The position numbers were made by a program, and so were the translations under genes. Positions 9,713 to 19,100 of a DNA stretch of 64,000 nucleotides are shown here, in pieces (position 1 is the stretch's first letter; each line of letters begins with the position of its first letter). Source of the stretch: Clostridia bacterium (lineage in GTDB: Bacteria > Bacillota > Clostridia > Christensenellales > DTU072). Below the pieces are notes generated by a model. The model worked only from the letters and a program-made list of their open reading frames with translations, ran no database searches and was not told where the DNA came from. The DNA lies in assembly GCA_017403145.1 (NCBI GenBank), contig JAFQOO010000005.1, positions 295,141 to 359,140 of the forward strand, in the 5' to 3' direction.

Positions 9713-9802
9713 GACTTACCTCCTGTTTTACACAATAACGTACGTACGAGGCTTGGATTTTTTCTCTCGCATAGGTCCGTTACAAAGTCTTAAATATATT
9801 AC

Positions 9803-9842
9803 CAAAAACAAAAAAAGTACGCAACTGTTTTGACGCACTTTA
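9803..9842 (-). terminator. Intrinsic terminator downstream of yraN
   Basis: On the minus strand, after the yraN stop, AAAGTGCG...TGCGTACTTT pairs as a stem with two wobble pairs, followed by a run of seven T. It ends the trmD-rbgA-rnhB-yraN unit ahead of rplS. I found no clear consensus promoter for rplS in the remaining leader (9713-9802). Confidence 0.7.
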
Positions 9843-9880
9843 TATAATAAATATAATAAAAAGATATTTTTATAGTTTTG

Positions 9881-10237
9881 CTATGCCCAATAGCCGTAAA
9901 AAGCTTCTTCAATATGCTCTTGAACGCCGTCTCTATCGGCAATTATATCAAAACGAACCTCGTAATCTTGCAGATGGTGTTCAATGATATAACGTTCCGT
10001 CGCTTTAATGATTTTGGAAATTTTAGATTTTGTTACACTTTCAATAGGGTCTCCCATATCTTTTGTTGAACGATACTTAACTTCCACTATTACAAGCGTT
10101 TTGGCTTTTTTACAAACGATATCAAGCTCCCCTATTTTAGGATAGTTAACGTTCATATCCAAAATGGTATAACCTTTTTCTTTCATAAGCTTTGCCGCAT
10201 TATGTTCGGCTAAAACCCCACGAGCATCTTTATCCAT
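9881..10237 (-). CDS. YraN family (UPF0102) putative nuclease
   Basis: A 118-aa protein of the UPF0102/YraN family, a PD-(D/E)XK endonuclease fold of unsettled physiological role, usually found beside rnhB. Visible family features are an N-terminal acidic residue in LAEHNAAKLM, the GELDIVC motif and VIVEVKYR, which supply the D...E-x-K catalytic set. The start codon overlaps the rnhB stop by one base (TAATG), so it is translationally coupled to rnhB. A terminator follows. Confidence 0.92.
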   Translation of the reverse strand: MDKDARGVLAEHNAAKLMKEKGYTILDMNVNYPKIGELDIVCKKAKTLVIVEVKYRSTKDMGDPIESVTKSKISKIIKATERYIIEHHLQDYEVRFDIIADRDGVQEHIEEAFYGYWA

Positions 10238-10836
10238 TATTCAAAGAAATTTTTTATAAACGACTTTCTATGTATTGGACAAGGTCCGTACTTTTTTAGC
10301 ATCTCAATATGATGCTTTGAGCCATACCCTTTGTGGCTTTCAAATCCATATTCCGGGTATTTTTCCGCATATTCCATCATCAATCTATCACGTTCTACTT
10401 TTGCGAAAATAGATGCCGCAGCTATACAATAGCTCACAGCATCGCCGTGAATAATAGATTGTGATTTATATGGAATGTCGAGTTTTACTGCATCGATAAG
10501 AACCATATCAGGCAATGGAAACATACTCAAAATAGCTTCTTTCATTGCTAATTTGGTTGCATTTAGAATATTTATATCATCTATAACGTCAGCGTCTACA
10601 AACACCGTTTTATACGACAAACAAGCATCTTTAAGTTGGTTATACAACAATTCACGTTTCTTCTCGGTCAACTTTTTCGAGTCGTTAACGCCAGCAATGA
10701 TATTCGATAAATCGGGTATGCAAGCACCAGCGCATACGGGACCGGCAAGTGGACCGCGTCCGGCTTCATCAACGCCACAAATAAAGTTAAGTCCTTCCGA
10801 TAGAAGTAAGCGCTCGGTAACTAGTAAATCAGACAT
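10237..10836 (-). CDS. rnhB: Ribonuclease HII
   Basis: RNase HII cleaves the RNA strand of RNA-DNA hybrids and removes misincorporated ribonucleotides. The 199-aa protein has the GVDEAGRGPLAGPV signature supplying the first Asp-Glu pair, a later catalytic Asp in VLIDAVKLD, and the AAASIFAKVERD region with the remaining acidic residues. It overlaps the end of rbgA by 8 bp and the start of yraN by one base. Confidence 0.97.
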   Translation of the reverse strand: MSDLLVTERLLLSEGLNFICGVDEAGRGPLAGPVCAGACIPDLSNIIAGVNDSKKLTEKKRELLYNQLKDACLSYKTVFVDADVIDDINILNATKLAMKEAILSMFPLPDMVLIDAVKLDIPYKSQSIIHGDAVSYCIAAASIFAKVERDRLMMEYAEKYPEYGFESHKGYGSKHHIEMLKKYGPCPIHRKSFIKNFFE

Positions 10837-11677
10837 CGACTTTCTCCAATGGATATTTTCCTAGATAACCTTTCCTAAAATCGGAAATAATTATTTTAGC
10901 AATACGCTCGTAGTCCAATTCCCCACCACGCATAATTAAGCCTCTTTTCTTACCAATTTCTTCCATCACTTCAAGGGGTACCTTATTAGAAATATCGCCT
11001 AGCTTATAACGATTGATAAGGTCGCTTGGGTGCTCCGCTAAAAAATATTTTATAGCTTCTAAAGCAAGTTCCGAAACGTCCACAACGTCCTCTTTAACAC
11101 TACCTATCAATGCTAAGCGCATTGCCTTATCTTGGTCTTTAAAATCGGGATAAAGAACACCCGGGCTATCAAGCAGTTCGATATAATCGCCTATAGAAAC
11201 CCATTGTTTTCCGCGTGTTACGCCAGGCTTATTTCCCGTTACAGCTTTTTTCTCTTTTACTAGACTGTTAATTAAAGTTGACTTACCACAATTAGGTACT
11301 CCAATTACCATTGCTCTAACGGTTTTATTAACGCCCTTTTGATGATATCTTTCTATAAGGTCTTCGTTAAGTTCCAACAAATTTTTCACAATAACAGGAG
11401 CATCTGCTTTGGATATAGAATTGCTATAGATACACCTAAAACCTTGTCGACGGAATTTGTCAACCCACTTGATAACCTCTTTTTGGGAAACCATATCAGC
11501 TTTATTAAGAACATAAAGTCTAGGTTTTGTACCAATAACTTCATCAAACGCAGGATTGATGCAAGACTCCGGTGCACGAGCATCAAGAACGTAAATAACA
11601 CAATCAACGACCTTGATTTCTTCGCTCATCATTCTTATTGCTTTGGTCATATGACCAGGAAACCAATGTATAAACAT
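10829..11677 (-). CDS. rbgA: Ribosome biogenesis GTPase RbgA (YlqF)
   Basis: RbgA drives late 50S assembly, including uL16 incorporation. The GTPase is circularly permuted, as is diagnostic for the family: G4 NKAD (58-61) comes before G1 GVPNCGKST (126-134) and G3 DSPG (170-173). The N-terminal HWFPGHMTKA motif is also typical. The 282-aa length is normal. It lies three bases after trmD and overlaps rnhB. Confidence 0.97.
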   Translation of the reverse strand: MFIHWFPGHMTKAIRMMSEEIKVVDCVIYVLDARAPESCINPAFDEVIGTKPRLYVLNKADMVSQKEVIKWVDKFRRQGFRCIYSNSISKADAPVIVKNLLELNEDLIERYHQKGVNKTVRAMVIGVPNCGKSTLINSLVKEKKAVTGNKPGVTRGKQWVSIGDYIELLDSPGVLYPDFKDQDKAMRLALIGSVKEDVVDVSELALEAIKYFLAEHPSDLINRYKLGDISNKVPLEVMEEIGKKRGLIMRGGELDYERIAKIIISDFRKGYLGKYPLEKVDV

Positions 11678-11680
11678 ACT

Positions 11681-12355
11681 CTAATCCTTTTTATTCAAGT
11701 CGGGGCGTCTTTCTGCTGTGATTTTCTCGCTTTGTGCCCTACGCCATTTGGCGATTTCCGCGTGATTACCAGAAAGCAAAACGTCTGGAACTTTTAGTCC
11801 CATAAATTCTTGTGGTCGAGTATATTGTGGATACTCTAAGGTTCCTTGCGAAAAGCTTTCTTCTTCTGTGGATTCTTCCGAACCTAAAACCTCGGGAATA
11901 TATCTAGCAACGGTGTTAATAACAACTAAGCTTGCTAAATCACCAGACGTCAATACGTAATCACCTATTGATAATTCTCTATCAACGTCAAGTTCTATTA
12001 TTCTTTCGTCAATACCTTCGTAACTACCGTTGATTAGCATAATATGTTCAAAAGATGCCAATTCCCTAACTAAGCTTTGATTCAAAGTCTGTCCTTTGGG
12101 GCTTAGATATATTCTCACAGCCTCGTGATTAGGGTCAACAGCTGTTATCGAGTCGTGCAAAGGCTGAGGTGTCATCACCATACCTGCACCACCGCCAAAC
12201 GGATAGTCATCACACTTCTTATGCTTATTGGTTGAGTAATCACGGATATTGTGAATATCAACGGAAAAAAGCTCCTTTTCAAGAGCTTTACCAATGATAC
12301 TTTCATTCAGCACCGAATACATTTCGGGAAAAAGTGTTAAAACGCTAATTCTCAT
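11681..12355 (-). CDS. trmD: tRNA (guanine(37)-N1)-methyltransferase TrmD
   Basis: SPOUT-family enzyme that methylates G37 of tRNAs reading CNN codons and prevents +1 frameshifting. Knot-region motifs are visible: LSPKGQTLNQ, NGSYEGIDER and SIGDYVLTSGD. I prefer the ATG at 12355 (224 aa, MRISVLTLFPEMY), which matches the family N-terminus; an in-frame TTG three codons earlier has no better ribosome-binding site. The start overlaps the rimM stop by 11 bp, so translation is coupled. Confidence 0.97.
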   Translation of the reverse strand: MRISVLTLFPEMYSVLNESIIGKALEKELFSVDIHNIRDYSTNKHKKCDDYPFGGGAGMVMTPQPLHDSITAVDPNHEAVRIYLSPKGQTLNQSLVRELASFEHIMLINGSYEGIDERIIELDVDRELSIGDYVLTSGDLASLVVINTVARYIPEVLGSEESTEEESFSQGTLEYPQYTRPQEFMGLKVPDVLLSGNHAEIAKWRRAQSEKITAERRPDLNKKD

Positions 12356-12842
12356 AAACGGCAACTTTCTCTAACTCTATACCGGAAAGTATAATGCTTT
12401 TATTAGCTAAATCGTGTTTTTCAATAACGCCAAGTTTGTGAGGGAACATAAAATTTTTGTGTCCATCTATGCCATCGATGCAATAAATATCAGCGGCACC
12501 ATATTGCAAAATTTCACGCAAAACACCCACTCTCTCGCTATCAATATAAACGTAAAGACCTACCAATTCATCGATATAATAGGTTCCGTCCGGAAGCGAA
12601 GGGCGATTATCATCGTCGACAAACAAATCACCTCTCAACGCATCCGCAACGTCCCTATCATCAACACCTTTGAATTTAACGTAAGCGCAACCATTACCAA
12701 AACGAATTTTTTCAACTTGATATGTCGTTGAGTTGATAATCATAGCTTCTATGGACTTGGCTTCCGATTGGTCAAGTCCACATATTGCCTTTATTTCGCC
12801 CCTTACTCCGTGCGCTCTTATGGCTTTGCCTATTTTTAGCAT
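12345..12842 (-). CDS. rimM: 16S rRNA processing protein RimM
   Basis: RimM assists 30S head maturation and binds uS19. The 165-aa protein starts with the conserved IGKAIRAHGVRGEIK and has a C-terminal PRC-barrel containing IDELVGLYVY and the FMFPHKLGVIEKHD region. Its start codon overlaps the khpA stop by one base and its end overlaps trmD, in the standard rpsP-khpA-rimM-trmD order. Confidence 0.96.
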   Translation of the reverse strand: MLKIGKAIRAHGVRGEIKAICGLDQSEAKSIEAMIINSTTYQVEKIRFGNGCAYVKFKGVDDRDVADALRGDLFVDDDNRPSLPDGTYYIDELVGLYVYIDSERVGVLREILQYGAADIYCIDGIDGHKNFMFPHKLGVIEKHDLANKSIILSGIELEKVAVYEN

Positions 12843-13078
12843 TATCTTTCTTCAATATATATGTCGTAGCGCTTATCGGAATTTTGAGCAGCTGCTTTAA
12901 CTATAGTTCTTATAGATTTAGCTAGTCTACCCGACTTACCGATAAGTCTTGCTACCTTGTTTTTATCAACGAGAACTTTGATTTCTACGTTATCGTTGTC
13001 TTCCAACATAACGATATCATAAGATTCTTCGTCGACAATTTGTTTAACCAAAAAGTCTACAAAATCGCGAATGGACAT
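12842..13078 (-). CDS. khpA: KH-domain RNA-binding protein KhpA (YlqC)
   Basis: A 78-aa single KH-domain protein. KhpA forms a dimer with KhpB in Gram-positive bacteria and affects cell division and sRNA/mRNA binding. The GXXG loop is GKSG in ARLIGKSGRLAK. The gene lies six bases after rpsP and overlaps rimM by one base, as in most Firmicutes. Confidence 0.95.
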   Translation of the reverse strand: MSIRDFVDFLVKQIVDEESYDIVMLEDNDNVEIKVLVDKNKVARLIGKSGRLAKSIRTIVKAAAQNSDKRYDIYIEER

Positions 13079-13084
13079 ATATTA

Positions 13085-13423
13085 TTAGTCCTCGATTTTA
13101 GCAACTGCTGCTTCAACAGCTGCGTCAACAGCATTAACTTCTTCAGCAACTTCAGCTTTCTTAGCATATTTAGCAGAACCAGCGATGATGCCTTCGTTTA
13201 CAAGAATATCGCGAACGGTATCGGTGGGTTGAGCACCATTAGCAATCCATTTCTTGGTGAGCTCTACGTCAACTTTGATAGTTGCGGGTTCAGTCTTGGG
13301 GTTATAAAAACCGATTTGTTCAATGTATTCACCATCTCTAGATTTTCTAGAATCGATAGCTACGATACGATAAACGGGGCTCTTTTTCTTACCCATTCTG
13401 TGAAGTCTTAGTTTTACTGCCAT
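13085..13423 (-). CDS. rpsP: 30S ribosomal protein S16 (bS16)
   Basis: bS16 is needed for 30S assembly. The N-terminus [19 protein letters not shown] is canonical. The protein is 112 aa, longer than the usual 80-90, because of an Ala/Glu/Val-rich C-terminal tail after about residue 84, a common low-complexity extension in Clostridia. It follows ffh after about 50 bases and precedes khpA. Confidence 0.98.
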   Translation of the reverse strand: MAVKLRLHRMGKKKSPVYRIVAIDSRKSRDGEYIEQIGFYNPKTEPATIKVDVELTKKWIANGAQPTDTVRDILVNEGIIAGSAKYAKKAEVAEEVNAVDAAVEAAVAKIED

Positions 13424-13472
13424 AATTAGTGTCCTCCAAAATTGTTTTTATTTTGTATTTTATTTATTTTGA

Positions 13473-14789
13473 TTAGAATGGGAATTTGAATTTTCCCGAA
13501 CTAATTCTTTTCATCATTTGTTTAGTTTGCTCAAATTGATTTAAGAGCCTATTAACGTCTTGAACTTGTGTTCCACTACCTTTAGCTATTCTACGTCTTC
13601 TAGAAGCATTTAGGATAGATGGGTTTCTTCTTTCCTTAATAGTCATAGAAAGAATTATAGCTTTAGTCTTTTCAAGCTGTCTTTCATCAACGTTTAAATC
13701 CTGATCTTTAAGTTGACGACTCATTCCGGGTATCATATCAAGCATATCCTTCATACTACCCATTTTTTTCATATTGCTTAACTGTTCAAGATAGTCTTCT
13801 AAATCGAAGGTATTCTCCTTCATTTTCTTGGCCATCTTTAAAGCATCTTCTTCGGTTATAGCGTTTTGCGCCTTCTCGATAAGCGTTAAAACGTCTCCCA
13901 TACCAAGAATTCTCGAAGCCATTCTATCTGGATGGAAAGGTTCAATGTCGGTAATTTTTTCACCAACGCCAATATATTTAATAGGTTTACCGCATATAGC
14001 TTTTATTGAAAGCGCAGCACCACCCCTAGTATCACCGTCCAACTTGGTTAGGATAACACCGCTAATATCAAGCTCCTTATTAAAGGTCGAAGCTACGTTA
14101 ACGGAATCTTGGCCGAGCATACTATCGACTACAAGAAGTATTTCTTGCGGATTAACGTTAGCTTTTATATCACGAAGTTCTTGCATAAGAGCTTCATCAA
14201 TATGCAAACGACCCGCAGTATCTATAATAACGGTATCAAGTCCTTGGTTCTTAGCATATTCTATTGCCTCTTTAGCAATTTTAACAGGAGAAATTTGACC
14301 TTTTTCGAAAACCTCTACTCCTACTTTTTCTCCAACCACTTGTAGTTGCTTTATTGCAGCAGGACGATAAATATCACCTGCAACCAAAAGTACTTTTTTA
14401 TTATCTTTTTTAAGGAGCCCTGCAAGTTTGCCACACATAGTAGTTTTACCAGCACCTTGCAAACCACACATCATATAAACCGTTGGGGGGCGGTCGCTAA
14501 CAGTCAATTTTTGATGCTTACTGCCCATTAACTCTATCAACTCGTCGTTAACAATTTTAATAACTTGTTGCGAGCTTTCGAGTCCTTTGAGAATATTCTC
14601 ACCGATGGCTTTTTCGGAAACCTTATTTATAAATTGTTTCGCTACCATAAAGTTTACGTCAGCTTCAAGCAAAGCAACGCGAACCTCACGCATAGCATTT
14701 TTAATTTCGAGTTCGGTCAATGCGCCCTTGTTTTTCAACTTAGAAAACGCATGATTTATTTTTTCCGATAAGCTACCAAATAATGCCAT
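13473..14789 (-). CDS. ffh: Signal recognition particle protein Ffh
   Basis: SRP54 homologue that binds signal sequences and the SRP RNA encoded at about 61.7 kb in this window. The 438-aa protein has the N domain, the GTPase G domain with GLQGAGKTT (109-117), DTAGR and TKLDGDTRGG, and a Met-rich M domain from about 300 ending in MMKRISSGKFKFPF. Its start overlaps the ylxM stop by one base (TAATG). FtsY, its receptor, lies just upstream in a separate unit. Confidence 0.98.
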   Translation of the reverse strand: MALFGSLSEKINHAFSKLKNKGALTELEIKNAMREVRVALLEADVNFMVAKQFINKVSEKAIGENILKGLESSQQVIKIVNDELIELMGSKHQKLTVSDRPPTVYMMCGLQGAGKTTMCGKLAGLLKKDNKKVLLVAGDIYRPAAIKQLQVVGEKVGVEVFEKGQISPVKIAKEAIEYAKNQGLDTVIIDTAGRLHIDEALMQELRDIKANVNPQEILLVVDSMLGQDSVNVASTFNKELDISGVILTKLDGDTRGGAALSIKAICGKPIKYIGVGEKITDIEPFHPDRMASRILGMGDVLTLIEKAQNAITEEDALKMAKKMKENTFDLEDYLEQLSNMKKMGSMKDMLDMIPGMSRQLKDQDLNVDERQLEKTKAIILSMTIKERRNPSILNASRRRRIAKGSGTQVQDVNRLLNQFEQTKQMMKRISSGKFKFPF

Positions 14790-15109
14790 TATATCTCCTT
14801 GACTTTGTTAAGTATAACCTTCAATTTTTCGGCAGTTTCCGTATCTACAGATACCAATACTTCCTCTAACTCATCAATAATACTACTAATCTTTTCCACA
14901 AGACCAAGTTTGTTTTCAAGTTCTATTAACTTTTCAGACGAACGTTTTATTACGTCTGCAACAGCCTGTCTAGAAACGCCCTCTTCTTCGGCAATTTCTT
15001 TTAGAGACAAATCTTCGTCGTAATAACGCGAAAGCAATCTAGTTTGATAATCTGTTAGCAAACCACCATAGTAATCATTTAGCAAACCGATTTCAATCTT
15101 TTTTTGCAT
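14789..15109 (-). CDS. ylxM: YlxM/p13 family helix-turn-helix protein (UPF0122)
   Basis: A 106-aa sigma-70-region-4-like HTH protein that nearly always precedes ffh in Firmicutes and is thought to modulate SRP function. The core YYDEDLSLKEIAEEEGVS is the HTH. It is the first gene of the ylxM-ffh-rpsP-khpA-rimM-trmD-rbgA-rnhB-yraN unit, driven by a consensus promoter at 15145-15173. Confidence 0.94.
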   Translation of the reverse strand: MQKKIEIGLLNDYYGGLLTDYQTRLLSRYYDEDLSLKEIAEEEGVSRQAVADVIKRSSEKLIELENKLGLVEKISSIIDELEEVLVSVDTETAEKLKVILNKVKEI

Positions 15110-15144
15110 ATCACACCTGTAAAGTATTTTTCATTGACACATAC

Positions 15145-15173
15145 AATATACCACACGTTAAAAAAGGTGTCAA
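15145..15173 (-). promoter_or_regulatory. Consensus sigma-A promoter of the ylxM-ffh operon
   Basis: On the minus strand TTGACA (15168-15173), a 17-base spacer and TATATT (15145-15150) place the transcript start near 15138, about 30 bases before the ylxM ATG. The -35 box lies in the 3' arm of the ftsY terminator. Confidence 0.85.
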
Positions 15174-15191
15174 GCATTTTCACTTGACACC
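15160..15191 (-). terminator. Intrinsic terminator of ftsY
   Basis: GGTGTCAAG and CTTGACACC (15166-15174 and 15183-15191) form a perfect 9-bp stem with an 8-base loop, followed on the minus strand by six T. It follows the ftsY stop and shares bases with the downstream ylxM promoter. Confidence 0.88.
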
Positions 15192-15211
15192 TTAATATTT
15201 TTTATTATATT

Positions 15212-16108
15212 TTATTCAAAAATTGCATCAATAAATTCAGTAGCGTTAAATGGTAACAAATCGTCTATTTGCTCGCCGACCCCCACGTAAACAACAGGAA
15301 TTTCTTGTTCGGCACTTATTGCCATAACTACGCCACCTTTGGCAGTTCCGTCAAGTTTGGTTAGTATAATGCCATCAATATCTATTGCTTCGTTAAACAC
15401 GTCTACTTGTTGAACTGCATTTTGTCCGGTAGTTGCGTCCAATACTATATAATTCCTTCTATCACAATCAGGTAACTCTCTAGTAATAACACGATTTATT
15501 TTCTCAAGCTCGTTCATCAAGTTTTTCTTATTATGTAATCTACCCGCTGTATCCACAAGGATAACTTGGGTGCCTTTAGCCTTTGCTGAAGAAATAGCAT
15601 CAAACACAACTGCCGCGGGGTCGGAGCCTTCGGTGCTTTTTACAATACGAACGCCAGCTCTATTCGCCCAAACTTCCAACTGTTCACTAGCTGCCGCTCT
15701 AAAGGTATCCGCAGCTGCAACTATAACACTCTTACCAGCAGTAGTAAACAACTTTGCAAGTTTACCAATAGCAGTAGTTTTACCAACCCCGTTGACACCG
15801 GCAACAAGAATAACAAGAGGATATTCATACTCAGGAATTTCGTAATCAATACTTTCGAGCATAATCCTTTTTAGTTCTTTTCTTGCAACGTCAGGGGAAG
15901 TTATTCTCTTTTCAAATATAGTATCTTTTAATTCTTCTAATATGGCATCGGTTGCTGTAACTCCCATATCGGCAGAAACCATTGCAAACTCTAATTCCTC
16001 ATAAAATTCATCATCTAGTTCTTTAGCCTTGAATACCTCAAATAGTTTTTTACCCCAACTATCTTTAGTTTTCTTTAGACCTTCTTTAATTTTTGAGAAA
16101 AAACCCAT
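15212..16108 (-). CDS. ftsY: SRP receptor FtsY
   Basis: SRP receptor GTPase at the membrane, partner of Ffh. The 298-aa form lacks a long acidic A domain and begins with a short basic, amphipathic N-terminus (MGFFSKIKEGLKKTK) typical of Gram-positive FtsY. The NG domain has GVNGVGKTT (104-112), DTAGR and TKLDGTAKGG. It follows smc by nine bases and ends at an intrinsic terminator. Confidence 0.98.
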   Translation of the reverse strand: MGFFSKIKEGLKKTKDSWGKKLFEVFKAKELDDEFYEELEFAMVSADMGVTATDAILEELKDTIFEKRITSPDVARKELKRIMLESIDYEIPEYEYPLVILVAGVNGVGKTTAIGKLAKLFTTAGKSVIVAAADTFRAAASEQLEVWANRAGVRIVKSTEGSDPAAVVFDAISSAKAKGTQVILVDTAGRLHNKKNLMNELEKINRVITRELPDCDRRNYIVLDATTGQNAVQQVDVFNEAIDIDGIILTKLDGTAKGGVVMAISAEQEIPVVYVGVGEQIDDLLPFNATEFIDAIFE

Positions 16109-16117
16109 AATTATCTC

Positions 16118-19100
16118 CTATTTAGGTTGTTCATCTTTATTTTTCTTGATTTCTGCATGCTTTTCTGCTTCTTCAAGTTTAACTCTTACCGTTTTTGAAA
16201 CACCCTTTTCTTGCATCGTAACACCGAACAAAGTATTACACAATTGCATTGTCGGCTTTCTGTGCGTAACAACGATAAATTGAGTATGCTTTGAGAATTT
16301 ATTTAGATATTGTGCAAACAATCTCGCGTTAGTTTCATCAAGAGCAGCCTCTATCTCGTCTAGAATACTAAAAGGCATCGGGTTAAGTTTGATTATAGCA
16401 AATAGTATTGCAATAGCAGTTAGCGCCCTTTCGCCACCAGATAATGGCGCAAGATTGGATAGTTTTTTACCCGGGGGTTCTGCCATTATTTCGATACCTG
16501 CTTCTAGGACGTTAACGCCCTTTTCAAGTTCCATTTTAGCTCTACCGCCACCAAACAATTCTTTGAATACCTCGTTAAAGTTTTCATTTATAACGTTAAA
16601 GCTAGCAGTAAACTTTTCAACCATTTCAGCAGTAAGCTCATTAATGATTTGTATAAGGTCTTGCTCAGCCTTTTGTACGTCGTTAAATTGCTTATTCAAG
16701 TCTTCAAATCTTTCGCTTTCTTCCCTGAATTTTTCTTCTGCAAGCTCGTTAATAGGACCAACTCTTTCTATCTTACGTCTAATAGAATTGATGTCTGCAT
16801 TTGCCTTTTCGGGCACAAATTCAACGTCGATTTGTATGGGGTCTACTGTTACGAAATAAGCTTTTGCTTTGTCCAAATCGTAGCCATAGTTTTCTTCCAT
16901 ACGTTGGCTCATTGCTGCAATTTGAGTATCCACCATCTCCAAGTTTGCTTCTTCACGAATAAGCTTTTCTTTGGTTTTATTTACGATATCATTTTGCTCA
17001 ATTCTCTTTTGGTCAAGCTCTTTTACAAGCTCGTTCATCTTATCTTTTTCGGCATCAAGTTCAACGAGTTTGGCCTTCAATTCGTTGATTTCGTTTTGCT
17101 CTTTAGAATTAGAAACTATCTTTTCAAGCTCCTTATTCAACCTTTCTAGGCGCCCTTTATTGAACTTTTCACGAACGTCGAAATCCAAAAGTTCTTGCTC
17201 TAAAACCTTGCATTCAGCCTTCAAGCCTGCTATATCTTTTGATATAGAATCTATTTCGTTCTTGAGAGCAGTTACTTCCATCATTACAGCGGTAACTTGC
17301 CTATTCAAAGATTCACGAAGCTGTTTGTCTTCGTAATACTTGTTCTTAAGCTCGGTAATATAGTCATCGGTACTTGTCTTATCGGAAGAAATAAACTCTT
17401 TGTTCTTATCTGCTTCTTTAAGCAATTTTTCGATTTCTTCCAAACGAGTAGCACTTCCTTCATTGCCCGCAAATAGCTTATTCATTTCCGATTGATAGAA
17501 GTCTAGCTCTCTATCACACTTAGAAATATCACCTTCTATTTTGGTAATTTCGATATCAAGCTTTGCAATACGGGACGAAATAACACTCACCGCACTCGCA
17601 AGCTCTTTGCATTCGTTTTCTCTATCCTCGATATCGGCAGAAATAAGTTCAAGGTCCTTTTTTGTAAGTCTAAGTTTCTTGATAATATCTTCTTTTTCTG
17701 CTTCCCTAGAAAGTATTCTTGACTTCTTATTACCCGCGCCACCACCGGTCAAAGCACCACTTGGCGAATAAACGTCGCCTTCTAAGGTTATCGTACGGAA
17801 AGAATAGCCATATTTTCTCGAAATTCTTAAAGCTACGTCTTGGTCTTCAACTATAACGGTTTTACCTAACAAGTTAGATATGATGTTATTATACATCGAG
17901 TCATATCTAATTAGCTCGCTAGCTACACCTATTACGCCATCCTCCTCCAGAGCCCTTGCTTGCTCTCTGGAAAGGTCGTTATATTTCATTGTAGTCATCG
18001 GTAAGAACGTTGCGCGACCTAGATTATTGTTTCTTAAAACCTTCATCAAATCGGATGCATCATATTCGTTCTTAGTAATAATATTTTGAATAGACCTGCC
18101 TAAAGCAATTTCAATAGCGAGTTGCAAATCTTTAGGAACCGTAATGATTTCAGCAACAGTTGCAACTATTTTTTCTTCAACGTCCGGATGATTTTTGGCA
18201 TACGACATCAAATTTTGTATGCTATCTTCGTAATCGTTATAGTTGTTTAGGTTTTCTTCGATTAAGTTCTTCTTGAATTCAAGGTTTTGAATTCTGGTTT
18301 GTATAGCAATTTTCTTTTGTTGGATTTCTTTGAGCTCGTTATCGGCATTAATTTTATTGGTATTAGCCAAACCAAGTTCTTCTAGTTTCTCATTTTTCTC
18401 TTTTTCCAACAGTTCTTTTTCACGAACAAATTGCTCTTTAATTTTTTCTACTTTAGTAGAAAGTGCCTTTTTATCTTCGTATTCTTCTTTGTTTGTTGAT
18501 AATCCGTCAAGTAAAAGTTTTCTTTCTAACTCTAAAGCCGCAACGTCTTTGTCTATTTCAGCACTCTTAGAAAGCCTATCAACGAACATTTCGTTACTTG
18601 CATCAATGGCTTTTTCTTGTTGCTCAACGGAATAAGATAACTTGGTATACTCTTTATTTAATTCCTCCGATTCAATCTCTTTGAGCGAAAGTTCGTTGCC
18701 CTTTTCAACCGAAAGATTAAATTTGTCTTCAATTAGTTTTGCCTTTTCTTCGAGCTTTATTTTATTTATTTTTCTAGCCTCGGCAATCGCTTCGTTATCT
18801 TGTTTTGCGTATTCAATATCCTTACCTAACGCTCTACCTTCACCAAGAGCTTTTTCTGCGGCAACCATCAAATCGGTAATTTGGTCACGTAACATATTCG
18901 AAAACTTAGTACCATTTTCGATACCAACCATTGTTACGTTATAATCACGATTCAATCTATCAAGTTCATTAGTCTGCTCGGTTAATTCACTATTTATTTT
19001 ACTCAATCTATTGCGAATTCTTTCACGAGTATCCGCACTATTATCACATTGATGCAAGAAATAAGCTACTTCTAAATATTTTAGCTTTTCACGCAATGCT

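Noticed and set aside
13085..13163. Unusual C-terminal extension of S16 as a new domain
   Set aside because: Ala/Glu-rich low-complexity tails on S16 are common in Clostridia.
14789..15109. YlxM as a novel regulator
   Set aside because: It matches the known UPF0122 family in its usual place before ffh.
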